This document shows positions 9,187 to 18,112 of a stretch of 64,000 bases of DNA, piece by piece. Position numbers and translations under genes: made by a program. Position 1 is the first letter of the stretch. The number at the start of each line of letters is the position of its first letter. Source of the stretch: Bacteroidota bacterium (GTDB lineage Bacteria > Bacteroidota > Bacteroidia > JACCXN01); NCBI GenBank assembly GCA_013696965.1, contig JACCXN010000009.1, positions 70,751 to 134,750 on the forward strand. The letters are read 5' to 3'. The notes beneath the pieces were generated by a model. The model made no database searches. It saw only the letters and a list, made by a program, of their open reading frames with translations, and had not been told where the DNA came from.

Positions 9187-9372
9187 ATGTTTGAATTATG
9201 TAAAGTAATCTTACAAAAAGTAAGTTTTGACAAATTGTTATTCAAAAAAGAATTGGTAAAAGCTACACGTTGGTTGAAAAAAGAAGAATTGCTTTTATTA
9301 AAAGTATGGTGCCTGGCAACCTTCTCTCAATACCAGGATTTAACCTCTGAGGTATTTGATTCACTTCAATAA
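9187..9372 (+). CDS. Small conserved-looking protein, 61 residues
   Basis: A short helical, Lys/Leu-rich protein (KELVKATRWLKKEELLLLKVWCL) with no signal peptide or membrane segment, followed by acidic residues. Its own terminator follows 20 bases after the stop, and a 180-base gap precedes it, so it looks like a stand-alone transcription unit. The pattern recalls a short family seen in other Bacteroidota genomes, but I cannot name a function. It could be a small regulator or a binding protein. Confidence 0.6.
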   Translation: MFELCKVILQKVSFDKLLFKKELVKATRWLKKEELLLLKVWCLATFSQYQDLTSEVFDSLQ

Positions 9373-9392
9373 ACTAAAACTATTCTATTATC

Positions 9393-9430
9393 AAAAAACA
9401 AAACCTCGATTAACCGGGGTTTTGTTTTTT
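9393..9430. terminator. Bidirectional terminator
   Basis: A stem of about 16 pairs (AAAAAACAAAACCTCG against CGGGGTTTTGTTTTTT, one G-U pair) with loop ATTAAC. A-run and T-run flank it, so it works from both sides, for the 61-residue gene and for queG. The last codons and stop of queG (9410 onward) lie inside the hairpin. Confidence 0.88.
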
Positions 9431-10354
9431 AATAAAATCAACATTTCTTTTTATTCCATTAAATTTTGCCCTTTTTAATGGAGAGTCTTTAAAAACTTCA
9501 TTAAAAATTTCTTCTGACATATCTCTCCAATCATTCCCAGACATTTTCAACAATCCATTTATAGGATCAAATAAAGGCTCATCGTGAGGTTTAGAAAATC
9601 TGTTCCAGGGGCAAACATCCTGGCATATATCACAGCCAAACATCCAATTGTTAAATTGGCCCTTCATTGTTTCAGGAATCTTATCTTTTAATTCAATCGT
9701 GAAATAGGAAATGCAACGGCTTCCATCCACAACATAAGGTTCAACTATTGCTTGTGTAGGACAGGCATCAATACATTTGGTGCAAGTACCACAATAATCT
9801 TTCACTGGCCCATCATATTCAAGCTCAATATCCAATATTAATTCTGCAATAAAAAAGAAAGAACCGAATTGCTTATTAATAAGGTTAGAATTTTTTCCAA
9901 CCCATCCAAGCCCGCTTTTTTTTGCCCATGCCTTGTCCATTACAGGTGCTGAATCTACAAAAGCCCGTCCACTAACCTCTCCAATGGTTTCTCTTATAAA
10001 TGCTAATAATTCCTTGAGTTTTGCTTTAATTACATCATGGTAATCCTTGCCATAAGCGTATTTTGAAACTTTTGGCGCTTGTTGATCTATGTTTTCTTCT
10101 TTAGGAAAATAATTCAAGAGTAAAGAAACTACTGATTTAGCATCATCAACCAACAAAACAGGATTAAGTCTTTTATCAAAATGATTTTCCATGTAAGACA
10201 TGGTTCCCTGCATGTTTTTATTTAGCCACTTTTCCAATCTTGGTGCTTCTTCCTCTAAAAAACCAGCTTTTGAAACACCACAGAACATAAAGCCAAGCCG
10301 TTTTGCCTCGGCCTTAATTAATTGTGAATTATGGTAGCGCTGTTGCTCAATCAT
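9410..10354 (-). CDS. queG: Epoxyqueuosine reductase QueG
   Basis: A 314-residue cobalamin and iron-sulfur enzyme for the last step of queuosine tRNA modification (epoxyqueuosine to queuosine). I choose the ATG at 10354; a TTG five codons upstream is possible. Seen: [22 protein letters not shown], the conserved region with the general acid Asp, and two 4Fe-4S motifs, [12 protein letters not shown] and [13 protein letters not shown]. The C-terminus is shorter than in versions with HEAT-like repeats. The terminator hairpin overlaps its stop. Upstream is a short GGGACAA tandem repeat. Confidence 0.95.
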   Translation of the reverse strand: MIEQQRYHNSQLIKAEAKRLGFMFCGVSKAGFLEEEAPRLEKWLNKNMQGTMSYMENHFDKRLNPVLLVDDAKSVVSLLLNYFPKEENIDQQAPKVSKYAYGKDYHDVIKAKLKELLAFIRETIGEVSGRAFVDSAPVMDKAWAKKSGLGWVGKNSNLINKQFGSFFFIAELILDIELEYDGPVKDYCGTCTKCIDACPTQAIVEPYVVDGSRCISYFTIELKDKIPETMKGQFNNWMFGCDICQDVCPWNRFSKPHDEPLFDPINGLLKMSGNDWRDMSEEIFNEVFKDSPLKRAKFNGIKRNVDFIKKQNPG

Positions 10355-10362
10355 GTAATAAA

Positions 10363-10377
10363 GGGACAAGGGACAAG
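10363..10377. repeat. Two-copy GGGACAA tandem repeat
   Basis: GGGACAA occurs twice head to tail followed by G, just upstream of the queG start. It is too short to be more than a note. Confidence 0.5.
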
Positions 10378-10592
10378 AAATACATTTTAATTAAATTATC
10401 CATTAACTGACTTTAATTTTCTAATTGCTAAGCAAATATTTAACAATTCTTTTTAAATTTTATTTGCATATCAGATGAATGATGTATTTATAGGGCCTGA
10501 AAGAGAAAATACACTTGATTAATACTCGAAATGAATTTTTAAAGGTAAGGAATGAAAAAAATCAAATAGTAATAAAAGCAATGAAAAACAAA

Positions 10593-11627
10593 CTATTCAT
10601 TACTAAACAAAGTTCCTTGATCAGCTCTAGGAACCCGGCCAAGGTGCCTGTACGCTTTTTCTGTAGCTTCCCTTCCTCTTGCCGTTCTTACAAGGTAACC
10701 TTCCATTATCAGGTAAGGTTCATAAACTTCCTCAATAGTATCTCCTGGCTCACCTACAGCAGTTGAAATAGTTGTAATTCCTACCGGGCCTCCTTTGAAT
10801 TTATCAATTATGGTTGATAGTATTTTATTGTCCATTTCATCAAGCCCATATTTATCTACATTAAGCGCGGAAAGAGCAATATGGGTAATTGCAATATCAA
10901 TTTTTCCTGTGCCCCTAATTTGGGCAAAATCCCTAACCCTTCTAAGTAAAGCATTGGCAATTCGAGGAGTTCCCCTGCTTCTACCAGCAATTTCTAATGC
11001 AGCATTATCGGCAATTTCAATATTCAAGATACTACAGGAGCGCTTTAGAATGGTTGATAAGGTTGCAGTATCATAATATTGCAATCTGAAATTTATTCCA
11101 AAACGGGCTCTTAATGGAGCTGTTAATAATCCCGAACGTGTAGTTGCTCCTACCAGGGTAAAAGGATTAAGTTGCAATTGAATGGAACGTGCATTTGGTC
11201 CGCTATCAATCATAATATCAATTTTAAAATCCTCCATTGCAGAATAAAGATACTCTTCAATTACATGGCTCAGGCGATGAATTTCATCAATGAAAAGAAC
11301 ATCTCCGGTTTCAAGATTCGTAAGTAAGCCGGCAAGGTCTCCAGGCTTATCAAGTACAGGGCCAGAAGTTATTTTAATGCCAACCCCCAAGTCGTTAGCT
11401 ATAATGTTAGCCAGTGTGGTTTTTCCAAGCCCAGGAGGGCCATGCAGTAAAACATGATCTAAAGCTTCGCCCCTTAATTTAGCCGCATCAACAAAAACTT
11501 TAAGTGTTTCTACTATTTTCGATTGCCCTGTAAAATCATTAAAATGATCAGGCCGCAATACCCTTTCAATCTCTTTCTCAGAGGATGATAAATTATCGGA
11601 TGTGGGATCAAGATTAATGTTATTCAT
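10593..11627 (-). CDS. ruvB: Holliday junction branch-migration ATPase RuvB
   Basis: A 344-residue AAA+ protein of typical RuvB length. It drives branch migration with RuvA during recombination repair. Seen: [11 protein letters not shown] at 26-35, Walker A GPPGLGKT (63-70), Walker [11 protein letters not shown], sensor 1 GATTR, the arginine finger in RARFGI, and the C-terminal winged helix ending in [13 protein letters not shown] and HLG. A TAACTTTG element lies 21 bases upstream of the start. The neighbouring beta-barrel gene upstream on the same strand is functionally unrelated. Confidence 0.97.
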   Translation of the reverse strand: MNNINLDPTSDNLSSSEKEIERVLRPDHFNDFTGQSKIVETLKVFVDAAKLRGEALDHVLLHGPPGLGKTTLANIIANDLGVGIKITSGPVLDKPGDLAGLLTNLETGDVLFIDEIHRLSHVIEEYLYSAMEDFKIDIMIDSGPNARSIQLQLNPFTLVGATTRSGLLTAPLRARFGINFRLQYYDTATLSTILKRSCSILNIEIADNAALEIAGRSRGTPRIANALLRRVRDFAQIRGTGKIDIAITHIALSALNVDKYGLDEMDNKILSTIIDKFKGGPVGITTISTAVGEPGDTIEEVYEPYLIMEGYLVRTARGREATEKAYRHLGRVPRADQGTLFSNE

Positions 11628-11648
11628 TAGGGGGAGTAATTATAATTA

Positions 11649-11656
11649 CAAAGTTA
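11649..11656 (-). promoter_or_regulatory. Possible -7 element of ruvB
   Basis: On the minus strand this reads TAACTTTG, a match to TAnnTTTG, 21 bases before the ruvB ATG. No -33 TTG at the right distance is seen. Confidence 0.35.
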
Positions 11657-11672
11657 CTAAAAAACAGCCAAT

Positions 11673-12329
11673 TTACTTACGCTTTTGATCATTTTTAGGC
11701 CAAATGCTTTTCACAATTGTTCCTAAAAAAACTTTCATTTTCAAAACGTAAATAGGTGAATTGAAATTCTCATTGATGCTATTGTTATTTAATAATAAGA
11801 TTCTGTACCCAAGACCAACACCAATACCAAACCAAGGCATAATTTTATATTGTGTAGTCATGGCTGGTTCATAAAGAATAATTGGCCGGTAGTTTTCTCT
11901 AATATTCCTTCCATTAACTTTGTATTCATACCAGGTATTACCAAAACCCAATTGAAGAGGAATAGTGTGCTCCCATTTTTTATTGCGGTGAAAAACATAT
12001 TCAAAATACGGAGAAACAAAAACGAACTTTAAATTTGCATAAATCTTCTGATTATTTTGAAATTCATCAACTATTACTTTTTCTTTAGAAATAGTAGAAA
12101 CAAGTTGGTTATAACCAATTCCTAATTTGACTGTTTCATTGTATTCATATCCTATTTTTACCCCAAATATTTTTGCTCTTTGAGTGGTAATAAATGAATT
12201 CCTTGAATCCAATTTGAATTCAATTCGAGGTTTGTATTTAAAACTTACGGCAATTGTATCGAATAACTGAGCAAAACCAGGTGAGAAAACAAAGGATAAT
12301 ACAATTAAAATAATTATCCGTAGATGCAT
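11673..12329 (-). CDS. Outer membrane beta-barrel-like protein of unknown function
   Basis: A 218-residue protein with a signal peptide (1-20, ending SPGFAQ) and repeated amphipathic strands (IFGVKIGYEYNETVKLGIGYNQL, FVFVSPYFEYVF, IPLQLGFGNTWYEY, WFGIGVGLGYRILL). This fits a small outer membrane barrel. No named family is recognised. It lies 71 bases downstream of the histidine kinase gene on the same strand and may be co-transcribed with it, so it could be a target or accessory of that signalling pair. That link is only positional. Confidence 0.7.
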   Translation of the reverse strand: MHLRIIILIVLSFVFSPGFAQLFDTIAVSFKYKPRIEFKLDSRNSFITTQRAKIFGVKIGYEYNETVKLGIGYNQLVSTISKEKVIVDEFQNNQKIYANLKFVFVSPYFEYVFHRNKKWEHTIPLQLGFGNTWYEYKVNGRNIRENYRPIILYEPAMTTQYKIMPWFGIGVGLGYRILLLNNNSINENFNSPIYVLKMKVFLGTIVKSIWPKNDQKRK

Positions 12330-12400
12330 GAGAATTAAGTGATATTAATGAAACGTCACAAAAATAAGGAAAATTAGAATATAAGTTCCAAATCGGTCTT

Positions 12401-13453
12401 TCACTTTATCTTCTTTAATGTAAAAGAAAAAGTTGAACCTACACCTTCTGTGCTTCTTACGTTAATAGTCTGATCATGGGCCTCAATTATATGCTTTACA
12501 ATAGCAAGTCCTAAACCAGAACCTCCTGATTCCCTGGACCGGCTTTTATCAACCCGATAGAACCTTTCAAATAAATGAGCAAGATGGTGAGCAGGAATTC
12601 CTATTCCATTGTCAGCTACCTCAATCAATATGTTTTCCTCCATGTCATAAAAGCGAATTTCCGTAAGTCCCTCTTTTTTTCCATAACGTATGGAATTTAG
12701 CATCAAATTGGTTAAAACTTGTCTTATACGGTCCTTATCTGCTTTTACCAAAACCGGTTTTTCGTTATCCTTTTTTATTTTAAAAACCACTCCTTTTTGT
12801 TTCGCATTCATCTGTAATGCATCTACAACATCTTTAGAAAGATCCACAATATCAAATTTAATAAAATCCATGACCAGTTGGCCTGTTTCAAGTTTTGTTA
12901 CAGTATCAAGATCCTCAACAATATTAATCATTCTCTCCACGCTCCTTTCGGCCCTGATCAAATAATTCCGGTTAATAGTTTCATCTTCCAATCCTCCTTC
13001 CAGCAGCGTTAATACATATCCTTGAATATTAAACAAGGGTGTTTTTAATTCATGAGAAACATTTCCAATAAAATCCTTTCTGTATTGCTCCTGACTTTTG
13101 AGATCCTCAATTTCTTTATTGCTGCTTTGTGTCCAATTCACAACATCCCTGCTAACCTGATTTAATATATCAGTATCCAAATCAAAGGAATCAGGAAAAT
13201 TGGCTCCGTTTATTTTCATACTGTGAATTGTTTTGTAAATGACCTTGATTTTTCGATAAATGAATCGTTCAATAACATATAATGAAACATAAAAACACAG
13301 GGCAAAAAGCAATAATCCACCAACTAATCCAGGAATAATTAGTTTGCTTCCCCTAAAATCCAATATATATATAAATGAAAGAAAGATTAAAAAAACAAGC
13401 AGACAAATAACTGCAATAAGAGAAGCAATTTTTTTGGGGGTTAATGATTTCAA
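12401..13453 (-). CDS. PhoR-like sensor histidine kinase
   Basis: A 350-residue membrane sensor kinase. Two membrane segments (about 9-30 and 38-62) with almost no periplasmic domain, a short cytoplasmic linker with a weak coiled coil, HisKA with the phospho-acceptor in SHELKTP (His134), and a HATPase domain with N box (NLMLNSIRYG), G1 (DNGIGIP), F box (FERFYRVD) and G2 (GGSGLGLAI). It phosphorylates the response regulator encoded 76 bases upstream. The tiny periplasmic loop suggests sensing at or within the membrane or through a partner. PhoR is the closest named type; the signal is not known. Confidence 0.9.
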   Translation of the reverse strand: MKSLTPKKIASLIAVICLLVFLIFLSFIYILDFRGSKLIIPGLVGGLLLFALCFYVSLYVIERFIYRKIKVIYKTIHSMKINGANFPDSFDLDTDILNQVSRDVVNWTQSSNKEIEDLKSQEQYRKDFIGNVSHELKTPLFNIQGYVLTLLEGGLEDETINRNYLIRAERSVERMINIVEDLDTVTKLETGQLVMDFIKFDIVDLSKDVVDALQMNAKQKGVVFKIKKDNEKPVLVKADKDRIRQVLTNLMLNSIRYGKKEGLTEIRFYDMEENILIEVADNGIGIPAHHLAHLFERFYRVDKSRSRESGGSGLGLAIVKHIIEAHDQTINVRSTEGVGSTFSFTLKKIK

Positions 13454-13529
13454 AAGTATAGCTAAAAAATATTAATTTGAACAATATCAATAATACAAAC
13501 AAAACTACTTGTTTTACGCAAATAGTAAA

Positions 13530-14222
13530 TTAACGGAATTCAAACTTATAGCCCACTCCTTTTATTGTTTTTATATAGTCTTCACCTAATTTTTCTCTTA
13601 GTTTTCGAATATGAACATCAATTGTTCGATCTCCCACCACAACTTCCTCACCCCAAACTCTGTCTAAAATAACTTCCCTTGTAAACACATTGCCTGGTTT
13701 TGATGCAAGTAACGAAAGCAGTTCAAACTCTTTCTTAGGTAAATTAATTTGAACATTGTTTTTATAAATAACGTATTTTTCACGGTCTATAACTATTCCC
13801 CCTAAGTCTTGAAGGGAAGTTCCAGATTCATTTGAAACACCCGTAGATCTTCGAAGCAATGCCTTTACCCTGCTAACTAATACACGTGGTTTTATAGGCT
13901 TTGCAATATAATCATCTGCTCCTGCTTCAAATCCTGCAATTTGAGTATAGTCTTCATTTCTTGCAGTTAAAAAAGCAATTAAACTATCCTTAAATTTGGG
14001 ATTCTCCCTGATTTGTATACACGTTTCAACACCATCCATTCCAGGCATCATTACATCTAAAATAAACAAAGATGGAATTATTTTTTCTGCCAATTCAATG
14101 GCTTCTTTTCCATTGGTTGAAGTATATACTTCAAATCCTTCCTTTTCCAGATTATACTTAATAAACTCTAAAATATCAGGTTCATCATCTACCAGTAAAA
14201 TTCTAATTTTTTTTTCAGCCAT
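13530..14222 (-). CDS. OmpR/PhoB-family response regulator
   Basis: A 230-residue two-domain regulator. The receiver domain (1-120) has the acidic pocket VDDE (11-14), phospho-acceptor D56 in FILDVMMPGMDG and conserved Lys in YIAKPIKP. The winged-helix DNA-binding domain (about 130-228) contains LPKKEFELLSLLASKPGNVFTRE and VVGDRTIDVHIRKLREKLG, ending KGVGYKFEF. It is the first gene of the minus-strand group and pairs with the adjacent PhoR-like kinase. A TAATTTTG element lies about 45 bases upstream. The regulon is unknown. Confidence 0.93.
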   Translation of the reverse strand: MAEKKIRILLVDDEPDILEFIKYNLEKEGFEVYTSTNGKEAIELAEKIIPSLFILDVMMPGMDGVETCIQIRENPKFKDSLIAFLTARNEDYTQIAGFEAGADDYIAKPIKPRVLVSRVKALLRRSTGVSNESGTSLQDLGGIVIDREKYVIYKNNVQINLPKKEFELLSLLASKPGNVFTREVILDRVWGEEVVVGDRTIDVHIRKLREKLGEDYIKTIKGVGYKFEFR

Positions 14223-14545
14223 CTTAATCTCTCAAGTTTTAAAAATAACGTTTTAAACCTTCGTTTCAAAATTAATAAATCCTTCATCTTGTAATGTTAT
14301 GAAAACATTAAGGTTTAATGTAAATAGCAAATAAAACAACCTTTTATTTATAAATTCCATTTTGCAGCTATCTCAAAAAACAGGTTTTTTAATTGGAAAA
14401 AATATTCGGAAAATTGTTTTCGAACCAATTACGAACAACATTCAAAACCATTTCAATACTTACAAAATGCAGTTGAAGTCAAAAAAAAAATTCATTTGTT
14501 TCTTTTCTTCAATAAAATCAATAAATTTGAAAAAAAACAAACTTT
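14223..14545. other. Divergent intergenic region with promoters on both strands
   Basis: 323 bases without a gene between the response regulator and the T9SS cargo gene. On the minus strand CAAAATTA (14267-14274) reads TAATTTTG, a likely -7 element for the two-component operon. On the plus strand TTTG-N23-TAAATTTG precedes the cargo gene. The rest is AT-rich, and I see no structured RNA. Confidence 0.5.
14495..14529 (+). promoter_or_regulatory. Bacteroidota-type promoter
   Basis: TTTG (14495-14498), 23 bases, then TAAATTTG (14522-14529), 16 bases before the ATG at 14546. This fits TTTG/TAnnTTTG, with a spacer at the long end of the usual range. Confidence 0.5.
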
Positions 14546-15475
14546 ATGAAAAGAAAAATACTTTTATTAGCAATTCTATCTGCTGGATTTTATGTTAAAT
14601 CAACAGCTCAAACCGGAGTAATTCCAAACGGGGGTTTAAATACCTGGACAAATTTCTTTTTCACCTATGATGAACCTAATGGTTGGGCAACTTCCAATCA
14701 ATATAAAGCGCTTGACATTTCAAATCCTGTTACAGTTTTTAAAACCACGGATAAATTTGAAGGAGGATTTGCCGCTAAAATAGAAACAAAACCAATGAAT
14801 ACTGCTCCCGCTGAGCAATTTGACACCCTTGGCTATCTGATTTGTGGAAGCGTTGATTTTTCAACGGCAGAAATAAAAGGTTTTCCTTATAGCGAGCGTC
14901 CCGATCGATTGGAATTTTATTATAAATATGCTCCTGTTTCTGAAGATGAAGGAGGGGTTTATGTTTCTTTAACCAAATGGGACAACACTACAGGAACAAG
15001 AATTACTGTGGCAGAGGGCGGAGCAGCCTTTACGGATAATGTTTCTCCTTACATCCTTAATGAAGCAATATTAGGATACAACACTGATGATGTTCCTGAT
15101 AGCGCCTCTATTATTTTCCTTTCAAGCAATTTTCTATTTGGCACTCCACAAGTTGGTTCAGTGTTATTTGTTGATAATGTTTCTTTCCAGGGACAAGCTA
15201 CAGTTACTGGAATAAAAAATGCTCCAATAGAACAGATCCAGCAGCCTGTTGCTTATCCAAATCCCTCTTCAACAGAAATAAATTTTAGAGCATCCAAAAA
15301 TGCAACCAGGATTACTACTGCACATTTTGGAGGCAGTACCCAGGCAACCATTCATTTAGTAAATGGACAGGGCAAATTAGATACTTCTAATTTACCTGCA
15401 GGGATTTATTTTTACCAAATATTCATGGAGGATGAGCCAACGCCATTTCTTGGGAAATTTGTTGTTGTAAGATAA
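14546..15475 (+). CDS. Secreted protein with C-terminal T9SS-like sorting domain
   Basis: A 309-residue protein. Signal peptide 1-21 (FYVKSTAQ), a beta-sandwich body starting VIPNGGLNTW with a carbohydrate-binding-like fold pattern (RPDRLEFYYKYAP, VLFVDNVSFQG) similar to PCMD-type domains, and a C-terminal sorting-like tail from about 232 (AYPNPSSTEINF, LPAGIYFYQIF, GKFVVVR). The tail contains an unusual insert (TTAHFGGSTQATIHL), so it is a divergent type A domain. It should be T9SS cargo. Ligand unknown. A promoter precedes it and a 10-bp inverted repeat follows. Confidence 0.8.
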   Translation: MKRKILLLAILSAGFYVKSTAQTGVIPNGGLNTWTNFFFTYDEPNGWATSNQYKALDISNPVTVFKTTDKFEGGFAAKIETKPMNTAPAEQFDTLGYLICGSVDFSTAEIKGFPYSERPDRLEFYYKYAPVSEDEGGVYVSLTKWDNTTGTRITVAEGGAAFTDNVSPYILNEAILGYNTDDVPDSASIIFLSSNFLFGTPQVGSVLFVDNVSFQGQATVTGIKNAPIEQIQQPVAYPNPSSTEINFRASKNATRITTAHFGGSTQATIHLVNGQGKLDTSNLPAGIYFYQIFMEDEPTPFLGKFVVVR

Positions 15476-15540
15476 CATTGCAAGTATGCTACAACCTTTA
15501 AAAGCATCCTAATCGAAGAAAATAAAAAACAGCAATTCCT

Positions 15541-15588
15541 GAATTTTTATACTACCAACCGTATCCCAATATGGTTGGTAGTTAATTC
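15541..15588. repeat. Extended inverted repeat after the T9SS cargo gene
   Basis: ACTACCAACC (15551-15560) pairs exactly with GGTTGGTAGT (15573-15582). Inner pairs leave a CCCA loop, and outer GAATT/AATTC extends the stem after a short unpaired stretch. No T run follows on the plus strand. It could be a factor-assisted terminator or an mRNA 3' stabiliser. Confidence 0.55.
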
Positions 15589-15697
15589 GAAAAAATAAAA
15601 ATTCATTTGATTGGGTTATTATTATTGATGTAAAATCAAGCATTAAAATTGGGATTTTGTTTTGAATGGTCTGATTTTTCACCTTACAAATAATCGT

Positions 15698-15705
15698 TAT
15701 ATTTG
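15698..15705 (+). promoter_or_regulatory. Possible -7 element
   Basis: TATATTTG matches TAnnTTTG and ends 22 bases before the ATG at 15728. The -33 region is not clear. Confidence 0.4.
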
Positions 15706-15727
15706 TGTTCATAAAATCAAAAGTCAT

Positions 15728-16168
15728 ATGAAAAAAACTACATTAATTATCACTTTGTTTTTTTGCAGTTTTGCATTTCATTCAAAAGCATCCACCAGTA
15801 TGTTTGAACTTGATTATGATCTTGTCAGTTCAGAATTAGCTGATCTTTCCGAACTTGAAAATTACCTTTCTATAAATGGAATAGTTTCTTTGGGTGAATT
15901 ATCACTTACTGATAACATAATATTAAAGAAGCTAAATATTTCAAAAGAACTTTCAATGGTATCCCCTAATAACCTTCTCTTTAGAATTGAGGATATGGAA
16001 TGGGGATCTTTCTTTTGGGGATTCTGTTGCTGGCCTATTGGTGTTTTCACCGTCCTTTTGAATGATGACAAAGATAGCAATCACAAAATTTCCTACTTAA
16101 TAGGATTAGGCACTGCTTTCATTGCTTATTCACCTACATTCTTTTTCCGTCCACAAGGATGGAGGTAA
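15728..16168 (+). CDS. Secreted or membrane hypothetical protein, 146 residues
   Basis: The start at 15728 is chosen because the signal peptide MKKTTLIITLFFCSFAF begins there and a TATATTTG element precedes it. A short acidic region follows, then a hydrophobic segment (WGSFFWGFCCWPIGVFTVLL), the linker NDDKDSNHKISY and a second hydrophobic segment (LIGLGTAFIAYSP), so the C-terminal half probably spans the membrane twice. No family is recognised. It stands alone between a promoter and a terminator. The WGFCCWPIG core recalls small Bacteroidota membrane proteins of unknown function. Confidence 0.7.
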   Translation: MKKTTLIITLFFCSFAFHSKASTSMFELDYDLVSSELADLSELENYLSINGIVSLGELSLTDNIILKKLNISKELSMVSPNNLLFRIEDMEWGSFFWGFCCWPIGVFTVLLNDDKDSNHKISYLIGLGTAFIAYSPTFFFRPQGWR

Positions 16169-16194
16169 TAAAAATTACAAATCTTTTTAGTTAT

Positions 16195-16225
16195 GGGCCG
16201 GCATTTTATTGCCGGCTCTTTTTTT
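16195..16225 (+). terminator. Rho-independent terminator
   Basis: GCCGGC (16197-16202), an 8-base loop, GCCGGC (16211-16216), then a T-rich run. It ends the preceding gene. It also argues that the LolA-like gene starts at ATG 16250, not at the upstream ATG in the hairpin arm. Confidence 0.88.
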
Positions 16226-16249
16226 AATTTTGTCACTAAAGCCAATTCA

Positions 16250-16936
16250 ATGCTTAATACAAGGCATCTTTTAATAATTCTTGGTCTTACACTTTTACAC
16301 TTTACCCAGGCATTTTCTCAGCAGTTTTACCGGATTAAAGCAGATTTTAGTATTAAGGAAAACAAACCGGATGGACAATCCCAATTAATTATGGGCCAGG
16401 TTTATTACGACAAGATTTATAAAAAAATAATTTACGATATAACCTTTCCTGAAAAAGGTGTACTAATTGTAACTGATACAGTGATATACAGGATTGAGAA
16501 CAATAAAGTAATAAGTAAAACTCCAACTGGCAATTTAAATGACTTTTCTGTTTTTCACCTATCCTTAAATGGCGATTTAATCAATTTTGGCCTTAACAAT
16601 TCACCTTACACAATAGGAACCATTGAAAAAAAAGAAAATTTAGTGATTTCCACCTGGATTCCACCTAAAAAATATGCTCATTTATTAGGAAAAACAATAA
16701 TTTCACAAAAAGACAAACGCCTTTTTGGGCTGGTCTTTTTCACGCCAACCGAAGAAATAATAGGCAAGCAATTTTTCAGAAAATACATTAATACAAATGG
16801 ACTGGAATTCCCATCAGAATTGGTACAGGTAACCTATTTTGACAATAAAGAATTTTACAAGATTACCACTTTTAAAAACATTATAATTGATGAATTCAAA
16901 AATGAAAATTTATATAACTATAATCTTCCTGATTAG
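16250..16936 (+). CDS. LolA-like periplasmic protein
   Basis: About 228 residues from ATG 16250, where a signal peptide begins (MLNTRHLLIILGL to AFSQ). The mature part has the curved beta-sheet pattern of LolA/LolB-type proteins: RIKADFSIKE, GQVYYDKIYKKIIYDITFPEKGVLIVTDTVIYRIEN, then late strands. In LolA the domain binds lipoprotein acyl chains. The fold assignment is from pattern, not a firm motif, so the substrate is open. The gene overlaps the start of the yidD homolog by 35 bases, and two TPR proteins follow without gaps, so all four are probably one envelope operon. Confidence 0.65.
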   Translation: MLNTRHLLIILGLTLLHFTQAFSQQFYRIKADFSIKENKPDGQSQLIMGQVYYDKIYKKIIYDITFPEKGVLIVTDTVIYRIENNKVISKTPTGNLNDFSVFHLSLNGDLINFGLNNSPYTIGTIEKKENLVISTWIPPKKYAHLLGKTIISQKDKRLFGLVFFTPTEEIIGKQFFRKYINTNGLEFPSELVQVTYFDNKEFYKITTFKNIIIDEFKNENLYNYNLPD

Positions 16937-17294
16937 TTTTGTCATTCCTTCAATGGTAATGGCACAGTCTACTTTTGAAATCTCAAAAATGAGAGAAGTA
17001 TTGCATCCGCACACCAACAATATTGAATACAGCAGCGCCAAGAACAATACAAATGAAGTAGAGTACATTTTTTCAGGGCTTTTTCTTTTTTACAAAGCTT
17101 TTATTTCTTCCCAGGACGGGCAGTCATGTTCTTTTACCCCTTCGTGTTCTGAATTTGGAATGCAGGCTGTAAAAAAACAAGGACCTATATTAGGTGTTAT
17201 AAATACAATTGATCGTCTTACAAGGTGCAATGGCTTGAGTCCTGAAAAATATAACAGAGATGATAAATCAAAACTCTTACACGACCCTTTATAA
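16902..17294 (+). CDS. YidD-like protein with a signal peptide
   Basis: The ATG at 16902 begins a signal peptide (MKIYITIIFLISFVIPSMVMAQ), though earlier starts at 16887 (TTG) and 16890 (ATG) are in frame. After about 35 residues with low complexity comes a YidD core: FLFYKAFIS, CSFTPSCSEFG, then RLTRCNG. Classic YidD is a short protein encoded near rnpA and yidC that helps membrane protein insertion from the cytoplasmic side. Here the core follows a cleavable signal, so it should lie in the periplasm or at the membrane surface. It overlaps the LolA-like gene and ends on the start codon of the TPR gene. Family firm, role unknown. Confidence 0.85.
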   Translation: MKIYITIIFLISFVIPSMVMAQSTFEISKMREVLHPHTNNIEYSSAKNNTNEVEYIFSGLFLFYKAFISSQDGQSCSFTPSCSEFGMQAVKKQGPILGVINTIDRLTRCNGLSPEKYNRDDKSKLLHDPL

Positions 17295-18112
17295 TGTTTC
17301 TAAGAATTGTCTTTATTTGTATCCTTCTCTTATCAAACATAAGGGTAAAATCTCAGGATTTATTTAACCTGGAAAATTCCACCCAGTTTGCTGATTTTTT
17401 AAAGAGAACCAGGCAATTTGAGCATGCAGCCAGGGAATATGAACGAATTGCCTTTCTTGATGTTCAGAACAATGATATAAGGCTTTCGCTTATCCAAGTG
17501 TATTTTCTTTCCGCAGACTATGCAGAGGCCTTAAAAAAAGCCTCGAAAATATATCAATTCAATCAAAACCTTCCTCGCCTTTTTGCAATGGAATATTCGC
17601 GTTTAATGTTACTTAATGATTCCATTGCCCAATTAAATTCTTTTGTAACAAACAACCCTAATTTACAAATTGAAGATAATAGAAAAATAATAATGTATTC
17701 TTATATGCTAAATGAAAATTGGCAGCAGGCTGAAAAGATCCTAAAACAAATGCCAGAGGAATATTCCGAACACTCACTTGTGATAAAACAGGCTTTAAAT
17801 CAAAAATACAAAAGCCCTTTGCTTGCCACAGGAATGTCTGCAATTATTCCTGGGGCAGGAAAAATATATACAAGAGATTGGAAAGACGGGTTATTTAGTT
17901 TCCTGGCTGTAGGATCATTGGCTTTTCAATCCTACAGAGGATTTTCAAAATATGGTACACAAGCCGGCTCGGGATGGATTTATGGGGGAATTGGAACAGT
18001 GTTTTATGCAGGAAACATTTACGGAACTCACAAAGCTGCAAAAAGGTATAATTCAAAATTAAAAGAAAGTGTTAAGGCAAAAACAAGGCATCTGCTTATT
18101 ACTGGTTTTTAA
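17294..18112 (+). CDS. TPR protein with C-terminal IPGxGxxY membrane domain (first copy)
   Basis: 272 residues. Signal peptide (ending RVKSQ), helical TPR-like repeats over about 30-175 (FLKRTRQFEHAAREYERIAFLD, YFLSADYAEALKKASKIYQFN), then a hydrophobic domain with AIIPGAGKIYTRDWKDGLFSFL and a second segment (GWIYGGIGTVFYAGNIYG). The IPGxGxxY-x2-D-x-K-x-G motif recurs in the next gene and resembles TM2/DUF5683-type membrane domains. Its ATG overlaps the yidD-like stop by one base. Paralogous to the next gene. A scaffold role in the envelope is inferred from TPRs and context. Confidence 0.75.
   Translation: MFLRIVFICILLLSNIRVKSQDLFNLENSTQFADFLKRTRQFEHAAREYERIAFLDVQNNDIRLSLIQVYFLSADYAEALKKASKIYQFNQNLPRLFAMEYSRLMLLNDSIAQLNSFVTNNPNLQIEDNRKIIMYSYMLNENWQQAEKILKQMPEEYSEHSLVIKQALNQKYKSPLLATGMSAIIPGAGKIYTRDWKDGLFSFLAVGSLAFQSYRGFSKYGTQAGSGWIYGGIGTVFYAGNIYGTHKAAKRYNSKLKESVKAKTRHLLITGF

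Noticed and set aside
16193-16249. Upstream ATG start for the LolA-like gene
   Set aside because: It would begin inside the arm of a clear terminator hairpin and add residues that hide the signal peptide. ATG 16250 fits better.
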